Shown here piece by piece: positions 1 to 11,770 of a stretch of 64,000 bases of DNA. The position numbers and the translations under genes were made by a program. The stretch is from Tillus elongatus (lineage: Eukaryota > Arthropoda > Insecta > Coleoptera > Cleridae), in the NCBI GenBank assembly GCA_964006375.1, contig OZ023269.1, positions 4,560,501 to 4,624,500 on the forward strand, in the 5' to 3' direction. Position 1 is the stretch's first letter, and each line of letters begins with the position of its first letter. The notes under the pieces were generated by a model. It was given only the letters and a program-made list of their open reading frames with translations. It did no database searches and had not been told where the DNA came from.

Positions 1-606
1 TTATTATTTCGTTGTTTAGAAATCCATTTTTGTTTAAGCATTATAATCACGTAAAAACATCAACATTTAGAAATCTTATTTTATTATTAATGTAAAATAA
101 GAAAAACAGAAACACGAGACTGATACGATAAAGATTGCGCGCAAACCTGATCCATCTGCCGGTATGGAACGAAGCCGTGCGCTATTGCCAGACTTTAATT
201 TTATTCGTAATATAAAGAAATGTAACTACAAATTTTACGTTATTTATAATCCCGTTTTCAATTAATTTATCTATAACCCAGTAAGTCAAATGTCTCAAAA
301 AAGTGTAATCTATTTTAGCGAATTTTCGTCCGCAAAATTAGATCGGTATGACTTTTCGTTGCAAAATCATGAGAGCTTGTACTACCAATTTTTTTGTAGC
401 GATTTTGGTCAAGAAAATGATAAATATTTATTTGGCTTTTATTATAAATAATTCACCCCAGCTTTACTAAATTCTGGTTAATATTGTTGATGTTCTAACT
501 AATAAGAACGTTTTTATTAATATTAGTTTTGTTTGAGTCATATGTCAAGGCGACATATTCTGGTATGAGACACTTGCTGAGTCTTACATTGTTTTACATT
601 ACTGTC
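1..606. other. Non-coding, nothing recognised
   Basis: AT-rich DNA with no open frame of note and no recognisable repeat or RNA gene. Confidence 0.5.
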
Positions 607-915
607 TTGGAGCCTTAGTGGTCCAGGGGTAAGAACGTGTGCCTCTGGTCCTAAGAGCATCGGATTTAAATTCCAGTAGAAACATTAAATTTATTTTGTT
701 TCAAATTTGAATATCTGGACCTTCTTTCCTTCGGAGGAGGCGTTAATACGTCGTTCCCATGTAACATGCGACGTTGAGCACGTTAAAGATTACTAGCGTG
801 CTTACAGAAAGGAAGGGGCATTCCGCAAAATTTCCAGGATAGTGAGGTGAAACTGCTCCCTGGTGTAGGTGATTAGCCATACTCGCAGAAACAGACCGAC
901 GTTAAACAACGTGGC
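607..915 (+). repeat. SINE-like element with possible tRNA-derived head
   Basis: The body (about 720-912) recurs at 4494-4716, 18620-18833 and 43690-43900, sharing blocks such as GAAACTGCTCCCTGG and GACGTTAAA near the 3' end. Only this copy is preceded by a stretch (607-680) that looks like a degenerate tRNA, with an A-box-like TTAGTGGTCCAGGGG and a B-box-like GGATTTAAATTCC. A tRNA-derived SINE of about 300 bp is the simplest reading. The body could instead be a LINE 3' end, and the head is seen only once. Confidence 0.5.
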
Positions 916-1917
916 ATATCGTTCGGCCGGCAGTTCATTTAGTCGACACTACAATAGAGCGGGGATTCGGGCGAGAATACAGCTTTTCTCAGTATTTGTC
1001 TGGCCGACCGGGTGAATCGTTGTTTCCTTCGATAAAACCTAATATTGATATCTGCATCATATTTAGTTCCAAAACATGACATATAAGCGGAACTGAAATA
1101 AAAATGCCAGTATATTATTGTACATACGCCTAAATGAATTGGTGTATGCAGGGGTTGCATACATCTAGGAGCTGTCGGTCGAACAATACGCACTCCGTGG
1201 AAACAAGCTGACAAAATAAAAATACAAACATATCTATAGAATAAGGGTTATCTTTCAAACTACAGAAATCCTGACCCATTATATTACACACTGTGACTAA
1301 TATGTATGTATGGTATGCATAATATAATATTGATTTATATATTAACTGTCCAATTTGCTACAAATTAAGGGTTGTGCTTCAAAGTACAGTGGAATTCACT
1401 TACTTAATAAAATAAATATTTAAGTACACTTCAAGAACCTAAATCACCACCACACATTTTTTAAGGTAAATTTGTAGTTCAGTGGTTTATTACCCCCCCC
1501 CCCCCCACACACACAAGAGAAATTTCTCATCATTAATATTAAATGCGAAAAAAACAGCTTAGTGGGACCTCGAAGAGGTGCCTTTTTCACATTTTGCAGC
1601 CATACCCTGTCTACCCGCACAGCACCCCTGTTCCCCCAGGTCCCGTAACTTTCTTGGGGGTTGTTCCCAATAAATTTTTCATGTGATTTATGCATTGACG
1701 ATGTAGGCAGGCGGGAGGGGAAGGAAAACCTCCATGACGACGTAGCGGATCACACTCTCCACCCTGCAGTGAAAAACACGAATGAGTGTAATCTGAGAAA
1801 TATATAGCGATAGGTAACTGCGGGGAAAGAAGTGTACCGGAAAAGGATAATGTAACATAGCAAGTAAAAAATAGAGAAACTCAGAATTTTTTTAACTTAC
1901 CGCACCAGGTAGTGAAG
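916..1917. other. Non-coding, nothing recognised
   Basis: No gene seen. A run of 14 C at 1493-1506 followed by (AC)n is the only notable simple sequence. Confidence 0.45.
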
Positions 1918-1923
1918 AAGTTT

Positions 1924-2030
1924 AAATGTAAATAACTCGGTAAAGACAAGGAAGCAAAAAGCAAAAATAGCGTCAACGTGCATGTAAGATGCCAAACTTT
2001 ATCTATCAGCGATCGATTTATGTAAAACTG
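1924..2030 (+). repeat. Unclassified interspersed repeat, copy 1
   Basis: About 107 bp that match 34784-34890 with scattered differences; shared blocks include AAATAACTCGG and ATCTATCAGC. In this copy it is followed directly by a LINE 3' tail. The family is not recognised. Confidence 0.5.
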
Positions 2031-2033
2031 TCC

Positions 2034-2090
2034 GTGGATTATCGGGGCGGAGAAGCCGCGGACGAGCCTTGAGGGAGAAAAAAAAAACTG
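2034..2090 (+). mobile_element. LINE 3' terminus, poly(A)-tailed fragment
   Basis: The segment GGGGCGGAGAAGCCGCGGAC followed by GAGCCTTGAGGGAG and a run of ten A matches, in sense orientation, the 3' ends of the minus-strand LINE pieces at 4785-5600 and 46491-46712. It is a short 5'-truncated insertion. Confidence 0.6.
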
Positions 2091-2095
2091 CAGTC

Positions 2096-2265
2096 ACCTT
2101 TTTAAAACCTGATAAACGTTTCACTAACCAAGTTATGATTTTTCATCCTCTGACGACGCTAACTTGGTTAGTGAAGGGATCGTCAGGTTTTTTAAAAATG
2201 CGTTGTGGTGATTTGGGTTTTTCAAATTGACTTAACAGCGCTCATCACAGGTTCCAATCTTCACT
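2096..2265 (+). repeat. Foldback fragment of a Penelope-like terminal repeat
   Basis: An imperfect inverted repeat pairs 2104-2135 with 2160-2191. The right arm begins with CTGACGA (2150-2156), continues with a CTAAC/GTTAG stem and reaches ATCGTCAGG. The same block, with downstream text related to TGATTTGGGTT and CAATCTTCACT, recurs at 5748-5830, 59480-59605 and 61460-61696. The 59.5-kb copy follows a GIY-YIG relic, which ties the block to Penelope-like elements. Confidence 0.5.
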
Positions 2266-4490
2266 TGATAAATATTTATTACATTATTTTCACTCCTTAA
2301 TTGTCCAGTCTGGAATACGATGTGGCAACGCTGTGCAACAGCCGAACGGTGCTTCGCAACACGCGCATATATGTGCGCACCCTCGTCGTATCAATCCTTA
2401 TGATTACGGAAAGCAGGTACATATCTGTTAAATAAATATTAATTTTATATAAACAAATTTTATAAAATACCCAAGCTAGACAATACTATATGAATTACTT
2501 AAATATACATTCTCCATACAAAACGCGGATATTGGACAAATTTCCTGGTTGGTAAGGTGCGATGATGGAAAACGAAATACAGTAATACAATATAATAATT
2601 TGATTAAACTGTAAATAATCTTCAGTCGCGATGCATTTTAATAGTTTTTCCGCTGTCTAGTCACCTGCCTCATGAAAAAGTACGTAATGACGTTTTCGTG
2701 ACCTTGAATTATGACTGGTCCTGTGAGTTTAACGTTCGCCCATAAAATTATTGATTATTGACTACATCAAGAGTGAACACTAGAACATTAAAAATCAACT
2801 TTTAACCATGTAAACACAAAAAACGAGTGCAAAACTAACTAACCTGTTAGTGACGCGTAACAAAAAGCACAAGTACATTTACTGAAAGCTTCCTAGATAA
2901 GTCTGCCGTTCTTATTAAACAAATAAGTTAATAAATTTTACCAAAGCACAACTTTCCATATACAATAACCGCCATCGCCAGGCTAAGCAGCTGCAGGCAA
3001 TGTTGCCAGGTGGTACACATTATATTAAGGTAGAAACTTGGAAGAAAAAACGCTGGATTACGGTAATTTTTTTATTGGTACATTATAGGACGATCCTTAA
3101 TTAGACGGGTCCCGTCATTTCATGCATTGCGAGAGCGGCATTGCCGGATGGTGCTTATAGCTCTACCTACAGGGAAGGTCAGGTTTAACAACTAAAAAAT
3201 TTGTGAGATTCGAAATCCGATTCGTTTTCGTGTATGCTGCTATTCGATAATTTTCTTACTATATTTTTAACATTAAAGTTATAACAGTTTTCATGTGACC
3301 AGACTAACCTTTCACTGTTTAAAAGCCCTTCGATCGTTTTTGTGTGTAGTCTATTTGTCTGTTTGGTTTTAAAAATATTCATAGTTGAAAATGTTCTTTC
3401 CACGTTTCAACTCAAATGTTGCATTGATAATAAATTGTACAGAAATTTTGTCAAGTTGGAAAACATTCCTTATACCACTTCCATATGGTCTATTATGAAC
3501 GGATGGCCAAAACTTGGTAGTACATTTCTTTTTCTTACTATTCCTGTTATCATTATTATTACTGCCGTCGCCTGAATCCGTGGATTCGCGGACATTAGGT
3601 ATGGTTACAGTAATAAACACCACAAAATATTATCAAGATACTCACAGCAGCGATTAACGATTCGTGTCAGAATTTATTTTCCTATTTCAAGTTGCAAGAA
3701 AGAACGCTAGTCGGCAAATAAATATATTTATATTTGTGGTGGACGCACCCAATATGCATGACTTGACTCGGGAACTACCGACTTACATCAAAGTTATTAA
3801 CATCGCTCTCCAAACTTGGAACACCTATGTAATACCTATGTTGCATTCATGTTTATAGCGATGTTTTACAATGCATTTACAATTTACTCTCGAAATTTTC
3901 ACACTTAATTCAAGAAAATTTAAGGAAAATATATGTATTTGTTTGAAAATATATTTATAGGGTAGAATTTTATTGAAATACGCTAGTACGGTATAATATG
4001 ATAAAAAACTGTAGATCTACCGTATAAACGGTAGACCTGGCAATACTGGCTGCAGCTGACTGCTAACCACTGAACTGAAACCACAGGATAATAGACTGCT
4101 TCTTTTTCTTATGCTGTGCTGAATATGAAACTGAGACCATCGCAACCAATGCTATACTCTATACTCTTTATGTCATTGATCGCAACTGAAATCAGGATCG
4201 TGGAAGACAAAGAGTGAAAGATATCTGTCATTCTGTCATCAACATTGGCGCTGTTTGAATTAATATAAAATACTTGTTTATATTAAAAAAAAAGACACCT
4301 AGCAATATATTTTTAATCTGATATATCAAGTTTATATTAACAGCACTTTATGCAGAGTGAAACCTACCATCTAAAAAAGTGAAAGGTTATTTACTTATAT
4401 CAATTATTTTGTTCTGACCTCATCCCATTCCCATTTGAAATCACATACTGTTTTTGAAACAAACTAACTCAAAAAATAATGTTCATAAAT
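2266..4490. other. Non-coding, nothing firmly recognised
   Basis: Only short open frames without family features. The segment around 3130-3190 (TTGCCGGATGGTGCTTA and following) loosely resembles internal sequence of the MITE at 39228-39737 and may be a decayed relative. Confidence 0.4.
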
Positions 4491-4493
4491 ATA

Positions 4494-4716
4494 TATGGAA
4501 GGGAATTTTTCGGATCCCTTCGGAGGGGGCGTAAAGCCGTCGGTCCCGTGTCCATGCGATGTTGGGCACGTTAAAGATCCCTACCCTCCTTACAGAAAGA
4601 CAGGGGTTCGGCAAAATTTCCAGGATAGTGAGGTGAAACTGCTCCCTGGCGTCGGTGATTGGCCATAGTCGCGGAAATAGGCCGACGTTAAAGAAACAAA
4701 ACACACACACACACAC
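4494..4716 (+). repeat. SINE-like repeat body, best-preserved copy
   Basis: About 220 bp of the repeat described at 607-915, without the tRNA-like head. It ends in GACGTTAAAGAAACAAAA followed by (CA)n, which looks like the retroposon tail. Other copies are at 18620 and 43690. Confidence 0.6.
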
Positions 4717-4784
4717 AGGAATTTTTCGGCAACATGACTTTTTCTGTTCATGATAGGGTTGCTAGAAAACTACTTTTGTCAAGG

Positions 4785-5600
4785 GATTTTTTTTTCTCCC
4801 TCAGGGCTCGTCCGCGTCTTTGCCGCCCCCATAGCACCGCAGCCTGTGGCTTATTGTGCATGCGCTTTGTCTTTTCTACTCCACCCATTCCAAAATCACT
4901 GTGCCTTGAACTAGTCTGCACAGTATTGCATTGGTAGGGTGAAGTTTTATACTGCTTTGTCTCTGGTCTTGGCTGTTCGTAGATCAGTTAGTCTCTTGCG
5001 GTCCAGAGCTTTACACTCGCACAATATGTGCTGGGCTGATTCCTCCCCTTTGCCGCAGAGTCTGCATGCCAGGACCCATTCGAACTGCCTCATTTTATGC
5101 AGATGTTTCTTGACTGCCATGTGTCTCGTCAAGAGTCCTGTTATGCTCCTGAGCTGTCGTCTGCTAAGATTTAGCAGCTCTCTTTGGACTGGGTTGCCCA
5201 ATTAATGACTTCCCGTGTTTGAGCCCCGGACAATCTTCCCAGTATGCCTTATGCTGTTCCTTGACCCAGGACTTGATATTATGGTTCCCCTGGCCGTACC
5301 TTTCGATATGTCCAGGATATGTTCTGGTCCCATAAATGGTTCCGCTGATCCTCTCTTCGCGAGACTGTCAGCTTCTTCATCGTCTTTTGACCCCCGAGTG
5401 ACCCGGCACCCAGATGAGGGTGACCCCATTTTGCCCAGTCAGGTCGCTTGTCTTGTCACGGCATTCACTTACCAGCCTGGAATTTACCCATGGGCTACTT
5501 AGGGCCTGCCTGGCTGTCTGTGGCTATGAGGATCAGAGTCCTCTGTTTGCGCTCTGTCATTGAGCACACAAACATTCCGAAACCTGGTAGGTAGTGATAA
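4785..5600 (-). mobile_element. 5'-truncated R1/I-type LINE: RNase H part and C-terminal zinc knuckle
   Basis: Read on the minus strand, 5560-5205 gives an RNase H-like segment (a TDSQAG stretch, later EEADSLAKRGSA and the GPEHILDISKGTAR block usual in this clade). 5201-4947 gives the C-terminal domain with a LLTRHMAVKKHLHK stretch and the cysteine knuckle CRLCGKGEESAQHILCEC. Frameshifts and stops break the frame. The 3' end on the minus strand is a poly(A), seen as a T run at 4786-4795. Related pieces lie at 2034 and 46491. An R1/I/Jockey-group assignment follows from the order RNase H then CCHC knuckle. Confidence 0.75.
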
Positions 5601-5739
5601 AGAAAGTTGAAAAACCTCGTTCGGCAATTAAAATACAATACACTGAAAAATTTGCCTGCAACTTAGTCTTCCTCTCGGTATCTTTCTTTACCTAAGATGC
5701 AGTATAAAAGGTGATGTTAGTAGTAAGTAGTTAGAATTT

Positions 5740-5840
5740 TTGATCCTCTGATGATGCTAACTTTGTCAGTGAAAAGATTGTCAGGTCTTTAAAAAGATGT
5801 GTTGTGGTGATTTGGGTTCTCCAAGTGTACTTCTATTTTT
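5740..5840 (+). repeat. Penelope-like terminal-repeat fragment with hammerhead-like core
   Basis: CTGATGA at 5748-5754, GAAAA at 5771-5775 and GTCAGGTC just after match the layout of the blocks at 2150, 59500 and 61569. The downstream sequence (GTGATTTGGGTTCTCC) is shared with them. Confidence 0.5.
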
Positions 5841-6845
5841 CCTTCCAAAGTAAGTAGATTTTTCTTTGGTGCCATCTTTATCAGTTAATATTTAGTATTA
5901 GAGCGTTGTGTCTGTTTATTGGAGCCTCGTGTCCACTAACGAGAAATGAAAATAATAAAATGTACAAAAAAAAAAATAGTGCCATTGTCCAGTTATGAGT
6001 CCGTTCGCTTGTAGGGGAGTTTCTTACATCTAAAAGTATAATAAAAAAATTGGTTCCAGGAAGTTTGTCCGCTTGTAGGAGATGTCCGTTTATTAGAGCT
6101 GTCCTTCAGGAGAGCTTTACGGATGATACGGTGGGTGGGTCACGCGACAACTTCTGCAACGGTCGGGGTCTTGATACGCAGTTCGGGGTAGCAAGAAAAT
6201 CTATTAGAGGAAGTTACTCCCTGACGGCAACGCAGGGGGTGGCCACCCGGAGGGCTGTTTTTAACTGTGACCGATGGTGCATTCACCACAACGATACCGA
6301 CATAAATCCCTCTAGCTTAGCCACTTACCCTTGCGATCCCAGGGAACCAGAACTCGGGAATGCAGTTCCCTAGTTCTGCAAGCCTGTCAATAAACGCCGG
6401 ACACCTGGGCCTAATGGAATCAAACAGAGCCCCTTGGCTAATATCCCGGTTGCTACCCCGCGACCTGGTGCACCTGTTATTCTACTTTTACTGCTGCGTG
6501 GCCGGGCCTTCCACTCTGATCCAATCTCGGTACCTAGTAATAGCGGAACAGCGTAAAACAGTTACGGTAGCGGAATGTTCTCGATCTCAACAGTTCACGT
6601 ACACAACCAGCGAACGGCGGTGGAGCTACTGAACTTCTCTCTGCGACCGGCTTGACGCCGGCTGGTGTCACCCTCCTTCCACCAGTCACGGTCGCGTCTT
6701 CAACGCGAGCCTGATGCACTCGGGCAAATATCAAATATATTTACTAGTGAACGATTGCAGTTACTTAACCCCCTGTAAACTGGATGACTGCAGTCTCTGA
6801 TTGTTAATTAGGCTAATTAATCTTTCCCGGCTTATCAACTTCGTG

Positions 6846-6848
<3 letters not shown>
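5841..6848. other. GC-richer island of unknown origin
   Basis: About 6040-6725 is visibly richer in G+C than its surroundings and contains short open frames (6050-6373, 6360-6632) with no recognisable domain. It begins after degenerate short repeats of the type GTCCGTTTATTAGAG. It could be the untranslated end of an old retroelement or an unrelated insertion; no termini or target duplication were found. Confidence 0.35.

Positions 6849-6940
<92 letters not shown>
6849..6940. repeat. (TA)n microsatellite
   Basis: An uninterrupted run of 46 AT dinucleotides. Unlike most other TA tracts in the window it is not flanked by the interspersed repeat family of the 48-64 kb region. Confidence 0.95.
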
Positions 6941-6943
<3 letters not shown>

Positions 6944-8146
6944 CTATTTAAAATAAATGAGTTGGTTGTGGTTTCCAGTATAACCAGATGTGTAGCCACC
7001 TTGGAAATATTTTCATTCGAAGGATAGACATTGACTAGGCCTATTCTAAAAATTTCAGATCGAAATTCCTATTACAAGTTTGAAAGCTTTTAACCAAAGA
7101 GTTGCGTGACGTGAAGCACCTGTATATGCAATCTCTCTTAACAAAAGTGCAAGAACAAGACCAGATCCACAAAAAAAAATTGCTATAATTTTTTTAGTTA
7201 CCTAGATGATCTCAAGATAGCCAGTTAAGTTGTTGATAAAGTTGACATACAGTTAATAACAATAAATAGTTAATTATTAAAGTGTTTATTATATGTATAA
7301 AACAGTATAAATTATAAGTACAGGTACATTACAGTTGATTATTTACTATTAAGTAAATATAAACAAATATATACTAGGGTTTTAGTTAATATAAATTGGG
7401 TAAAATACATCAGTCTTAAAATCTTAAGGAAACTAAATCGTAAACAAAAATTAAACTTTAACATAAAATAAATTTATGTTTTCAGCAAATTGTGAAACTA
7501 ATCCGAAAATTGTCTATATTTTGTAACTAATATAACTAATGTTCCAGAAGGTTGTTAAAAAAATTATTTGCATTATCTTCACATGAAAACAGAAAAGCTA
7601 ATATAGGAAGGTTTTTTCAAAATAAATAATATATAATTACCTCAAAATACATGTTTTATTATTATTTATTGAGCCCAATAGAATACATTACTAATTAGAC
7701 GACCAATTAAAAATACAGCATGTGTCTAAACTATCCATCTATCATTTATACAATATTCCCCAAGAAATACATACATAGGTACTAAATACAATCTGTATGA
7801 AGTATGTCAAATTATGTCATTTAGGGTCACATGCAAAACTTACAAACTCAAGAATAACATGGTCAATTAAGAAAGGAACTGTAGTTGGAAAAGTATAATG
7901 GAGATAATAAAATTAAGTGAAATCGAGATGTTAGGTTTTTTAGCATGTTAAAATCTTAAAGTTGTTGAATTTGGAATGCTCTCAATCAGTTTTGGATTCT
8001 ATAACTATATAAAATGATGTTATTATTCAGTAGAAGTCTCAGACTTATTGAGTAGACATGATTTAAGGCAATAATGTATTAATAATAAGAAGAACATTGA
8101 TTTACAGACATTGCAGCTAGCCAACAGTTCGGTCTCACAAAAATCC
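6941..8146. other. AT-rich non-coding DNA
   Basis: Very AT-rich, with no open frame or repeat recognised. Confidence 0.5.
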
Positions 8147-8515
8147 GAAGAAATATTGAGATAATTAAAGTCTTTGTTAATCTATACATTCATCAAACAG
8201 ACCCCACAAGAAATAGAAGTGGAATTCCTCATTGTAAGATGGATTGAGCCAATTATGAAAAACCATGTTATCATAGCTACTACAAATTAAACCAACGCAA
8301 CAGTGGCGATGAAAACACTGGCGGGTCTAGAAATATTGAGATAATTATAGTTCTTTGTTAATCTATACATCCATCAAACGGACCCCACAAGAAAGAGAAG
8401 TGGAATTCCTCATTGTAAGATGGATTAAGCTAATTCTAAAAAACCGTGTTATCATAGGTACTACAACAAATTAAACCAACGCAACAGTGGCGATGAAAAC
8501 ACTGGCGGGTATCGG
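8147..8515 (+). repeat. Tandem duplication of a unit of about 182 bp
   Basis: The text from AGAAATATTGAGATAATT through CGATGAAAACACTGGCGGGT occurs at about 8147-8328 and again at about 8329-8514 with few differences. It leads directly into the GC-richer array that follows. Confidence 0.75.
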
Positions 8516-9150
8516 ATCTAGATGAACCTGGGGGAGGAGATATCTCTGGGGTTGGGTTACACCTGGAGATTGAGGCCTACTCTGCGAGCTTCGAAACGGA
8601 CTAACAACCTCACTTGGATACTGCTCAAGGACGGGACTTCGAGCCAATGAAACACTGGTGGGGGTCTGGTCCAGGTGATACTGAAGGGAGGCGGATATCT
8701 CTAGGGAGTGATATGCACCTGGGTTTTCACGCTTCCATTCTGGACTATGGACAATTGGTCTCGCTTGGTTGTTACTCAGGAGCAGCGTTCCAGATGACAC
8801 TGTCCTGAGTTAAGCGCTGGCAGGTGTTGTCTGTCCAGACAACCCGGAGGGGGTTTGAGATTTCTGATGAGTGGTATACACCTGGAGTTTGAGGCCTCCA
8901 CTGTGTACTTCGAAACGGACGGACGGAGTCGCTTGGGTGATGCTTGGGAGCGGGACTCAATGGGATGTCGCCTTGATTCTAGCACTTGTGGGTGCCAGGT
9001 TTAGACGAACCCAGAGGAGGGCTCAGATCTCTAGGGGTGGATTATAACTGGAGATTGGATGCTGCTCGAGAGCGGGACTTCATCATACCACCTCGAGTCA
9101 GACACTGACGGATATCAGGTCTAGACGAACTCAGAGAGAGCTGGATTTGA
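8500..9150. repeat. Degenerate GC-rich tandem array, period about 155-168 bp
   Basis: Four diverged units are marked by GATATCTCTGGGG (8539), GATATCTCTAGGG (8694), GAGATTTCTGATG (8857) and CAGATCTCTAGGG (9025), each followed by a CACCTGGAG-like block and, in two units, TTCGAAACGGAC. On the minus strand parts of the array stay open and give proline/serine-rich repeats; I take this as a by-product of the repetition. Confidence 0.65.
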
Positions 9151-10562
9151 TGGGTGAAATTTTAGCAATTAGATGTGAAGGCACTGGAATAGCCCACTCA
9201 CAATGAATCTAATCTAATCTAAGTGATGAATAACCATCTGAATAGGCCTTAGGATTGAAGGAAGTTATAGGGAATGACATAGAGGAAAAGCTGATTAATT
9301 AAATTATGGAAAATGGAAATTATGTTGGGAATAATGAATCTAGTAATTTGGGTGATGAAATAGTCGCCCCATCAAATATTCTGATGCTGTAAACTCACTT
9401 ACATTATATTTTCAGTAGACTGGAGAAGCTTTTCTATGCTGCTTTTGAGAAGATTAAAGGTGAACTCCGACATTGTATACCATAATGTGCCAAAATATTT
9501 TGTCTGCACGTGAGCACAAAACTTTTAATTTCTTACAGATAGGTATTGTTGGTTTTTTTAGTATAGATCTCTAATCCAGAAACGTCGTTAATCCAATATT
9601 CAGGGGAACCATGTGTGCCCGGATGAGTGAAGTTGTACTTTACGTAAATATTTGATTTAAATTATTAAACCACTTCTGCATCTATACCTTTAAATTTCCC
9701 TATTGTAATCCTATGGTAAATATCTTACAAGATTGTCCTTGTTTTACCGACAGAAAGTGCATTTAACTTTTTCAACAACATTCGTGATCATCTGTTAATT
9801 TAAAGATTGCACATAAAAATAAAATAAACGATCAAAGTCTGAAAGTACCTTACATATAAAACAGTTATCATAGAGGAACTAAACATTGCATTTAAGGAAG
9901 TTGTTTATAATAGAGGCGTTATTTCATTTTGATTGTTATTTACACAAATAGGTTTTAAAATTAGGTGAAAAAGAACCAATACAACTTAAAGCTTATATAC
10001 TTTAAAGCACACCCAATATGAATCATAAAAACACAAATAATTAACTAAAAATAAAATGTTAAAATAGAGTATTGGCTTAGATAAAAATTTTGAATTTTGT
10101 TTAATATAAAACTCAAATAAGCCTACGCTGATAACTCAATTCTGCAACAGCTTGTTTTCCAATGGATAAAAAATTATTAGAAGGCCAGATACTTTTTATT
10201 AAATTTTTGATAAAACATTTTAGAGAAAGTAAAAGAATCAATAGTATAAGAGATTAAGATTATTTAACACATTTATGAAACAACTAAATAAGATTGTTAA
10301 AAGACGCTTAAAAAAGATTAAAATTAATTAGCGACCATTTAAATCTAGAATGGACCACATTAGTGTAAGGATTCTTTTACAGCAGGAATTTCAAACTGCG
10401 TTCACAACGTAAGAAACGCTAAATCATGCACCATACATCTCTTATGGGCGAACAAAATGGCTACTTCACGTGTTACAACATTTAAATGTAATTTCTTAAC
10501 TATGAGATCATCAATATGATAATTTATGGATATTTTACTATTATCTGGGAAGAAAATGAAAA
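9151..10562. other. AT-rich non-coding DNA
   Basis: No gene, repeat or RNA feature recognised. Confidence 0.45.
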
Positions 10563-11770
10563 AAATAATCGGACCTACATTTTAGAAATTTTGTAGGTCT
10601 TAACCTAATCCATACCTTAGCGCTAGCGTATTTATCCACTGTCTATTTGACACCCAAGGTCTGAAGGTTATTGCAATAAAAGCATGAACCAGCATTTTCA
10701 ATGAGCAAATGAAAAAATAACGGGACCCTACATTTTAGAAATATTGTATGTCTTAGCCTAACCTGTTCCTTAGCGCTAGCGCATTTTTTCTCTGTTGATT
10801 TGATACGCAAGGTCTTGAAGGTCTTTGCTTTGAAAGCACGGACTAGTATTTTCAATGAGAAATAACTGGATCCTACATTTTAGAAATTTTGTAGGTCTTA
10901 GCCTAACCCGTACTTTAGCGCTAGCGTATTTATCCACTGTTGATTTGACCTGCAAGGTCTTGAGGGTCTTTGCTTCGAAAGCTTCAATCAACATTTTCAT
11001 TAAGAAAATGAAGAAATAGTCGGACCTACATTTTAGAAATTTTGTAGGTCATAGCCTAACCCGTACTTTAGGGCTAACGTATTTAAATACTGTCTATTTG
11101 ACACGCAAGGTCTTGAGGGTCTTTGCTTCGAAAGCTTGAACCAGCATTTTCAATGAGAAAATGCAGGAATAATCGGGCATACATTTTAGAAATTTTGTAG
11201 GTCTTAGCCTAACCCGTACTTTAGCGCTAGCGTATTTATCCGCTATCGATTTGACATGCAAGGTCTTGAGGGTCTTTGCTTCGAAAGCATGAACCAGCAT
11301 TTTCAATGAGAAAATGCAGGAATAATCGGGCATACATTTTAGAAATTTTGTAGGTCTTAGCCTAACCCGTACTTTAGCGCTAGCGTATTTATCCGCTGTC
11401 GATTTGACATGCAAGGTCTTGAGGGTCTTTGCTTCGAAAGCATGAACCAGCATTTTCAATGAGAAAATGCAGGATATGCATACATTTTAGAAATTTTGTA
11501 GGTCTTAGCCTAACCCGTACTTTAGCGCTAGCGTATTTATCCACTGGTAATTTGACACACAAGGTCTTAAGGGTCTTTGCTTCGAAAGCTTGAACCAGCA
11601 TTTTCAATGAGAAAATGAAGAAATAGTGGGACCTACATTTAAGAAATTTTGCAGGTTTTAACTTAACTCTTAGCTTTGTGTAGCACATTTATACACTGTC
11701 AATGTGACATGCAAGGTCTTTAAAGGTCGTTGCTTTGAAAGCTGTTAGATCGGCAGCATCGTCAAATCAC
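10563..11770. repeat. 153-bp tandem repeat, about eight units
   Basis: The block TACATTTTAGAAATTTTGTA recurs with starts near 10572, 10727, 10872, 11025, 11178, 11331, 11479 and 11632, a spacing of mostly 153 bp. Each unit also carries the palindromic AGCGCTAGCG and a CAAGGTCTT(G/A)A(G/A)GGTCTTTGCTT segment. Because 153 is divisible by three, one minus-strand frame remains open through several units (11459-11094) and encodes a reiterated lysine-rich peptide. The outer units are more diverged than the central ones. Confidence 0.9.

Noticed and set aside
607..680. Functional tRNA gene
   Set aside because: A- and B-box-like segments exist, but the cloverleaf stems do not close and it continues into a repeat body; a SINE head fits better.
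939..1695. Short minus-strand frames
   Set aside because: No family features, and a low-complexity C run lies inside one of them.
3342..3858. Three short frames on both strands near 3.3-3.9 kb
   Set aside because: Overlapping on both strands, with no domain, splice or conservation clue.
5215..5502. 95-codon plus-strand frame
   Set aside because: It is the antisense of the RNase H part of the LINE relic at 4785-5600.
6050..6632. Two overlapping frames in the GC-richer island
   Set aside because: No recognisable domain, no splice or promoter support; the frames are open because of base composition.
11094..11459. Open frame of 121 codons with a repeated lysine-rich peptide
   Set aside because: It arises because the 153-bp repeat unit is a multiple of three. 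No start context or family features, and it breaks in the outer units.
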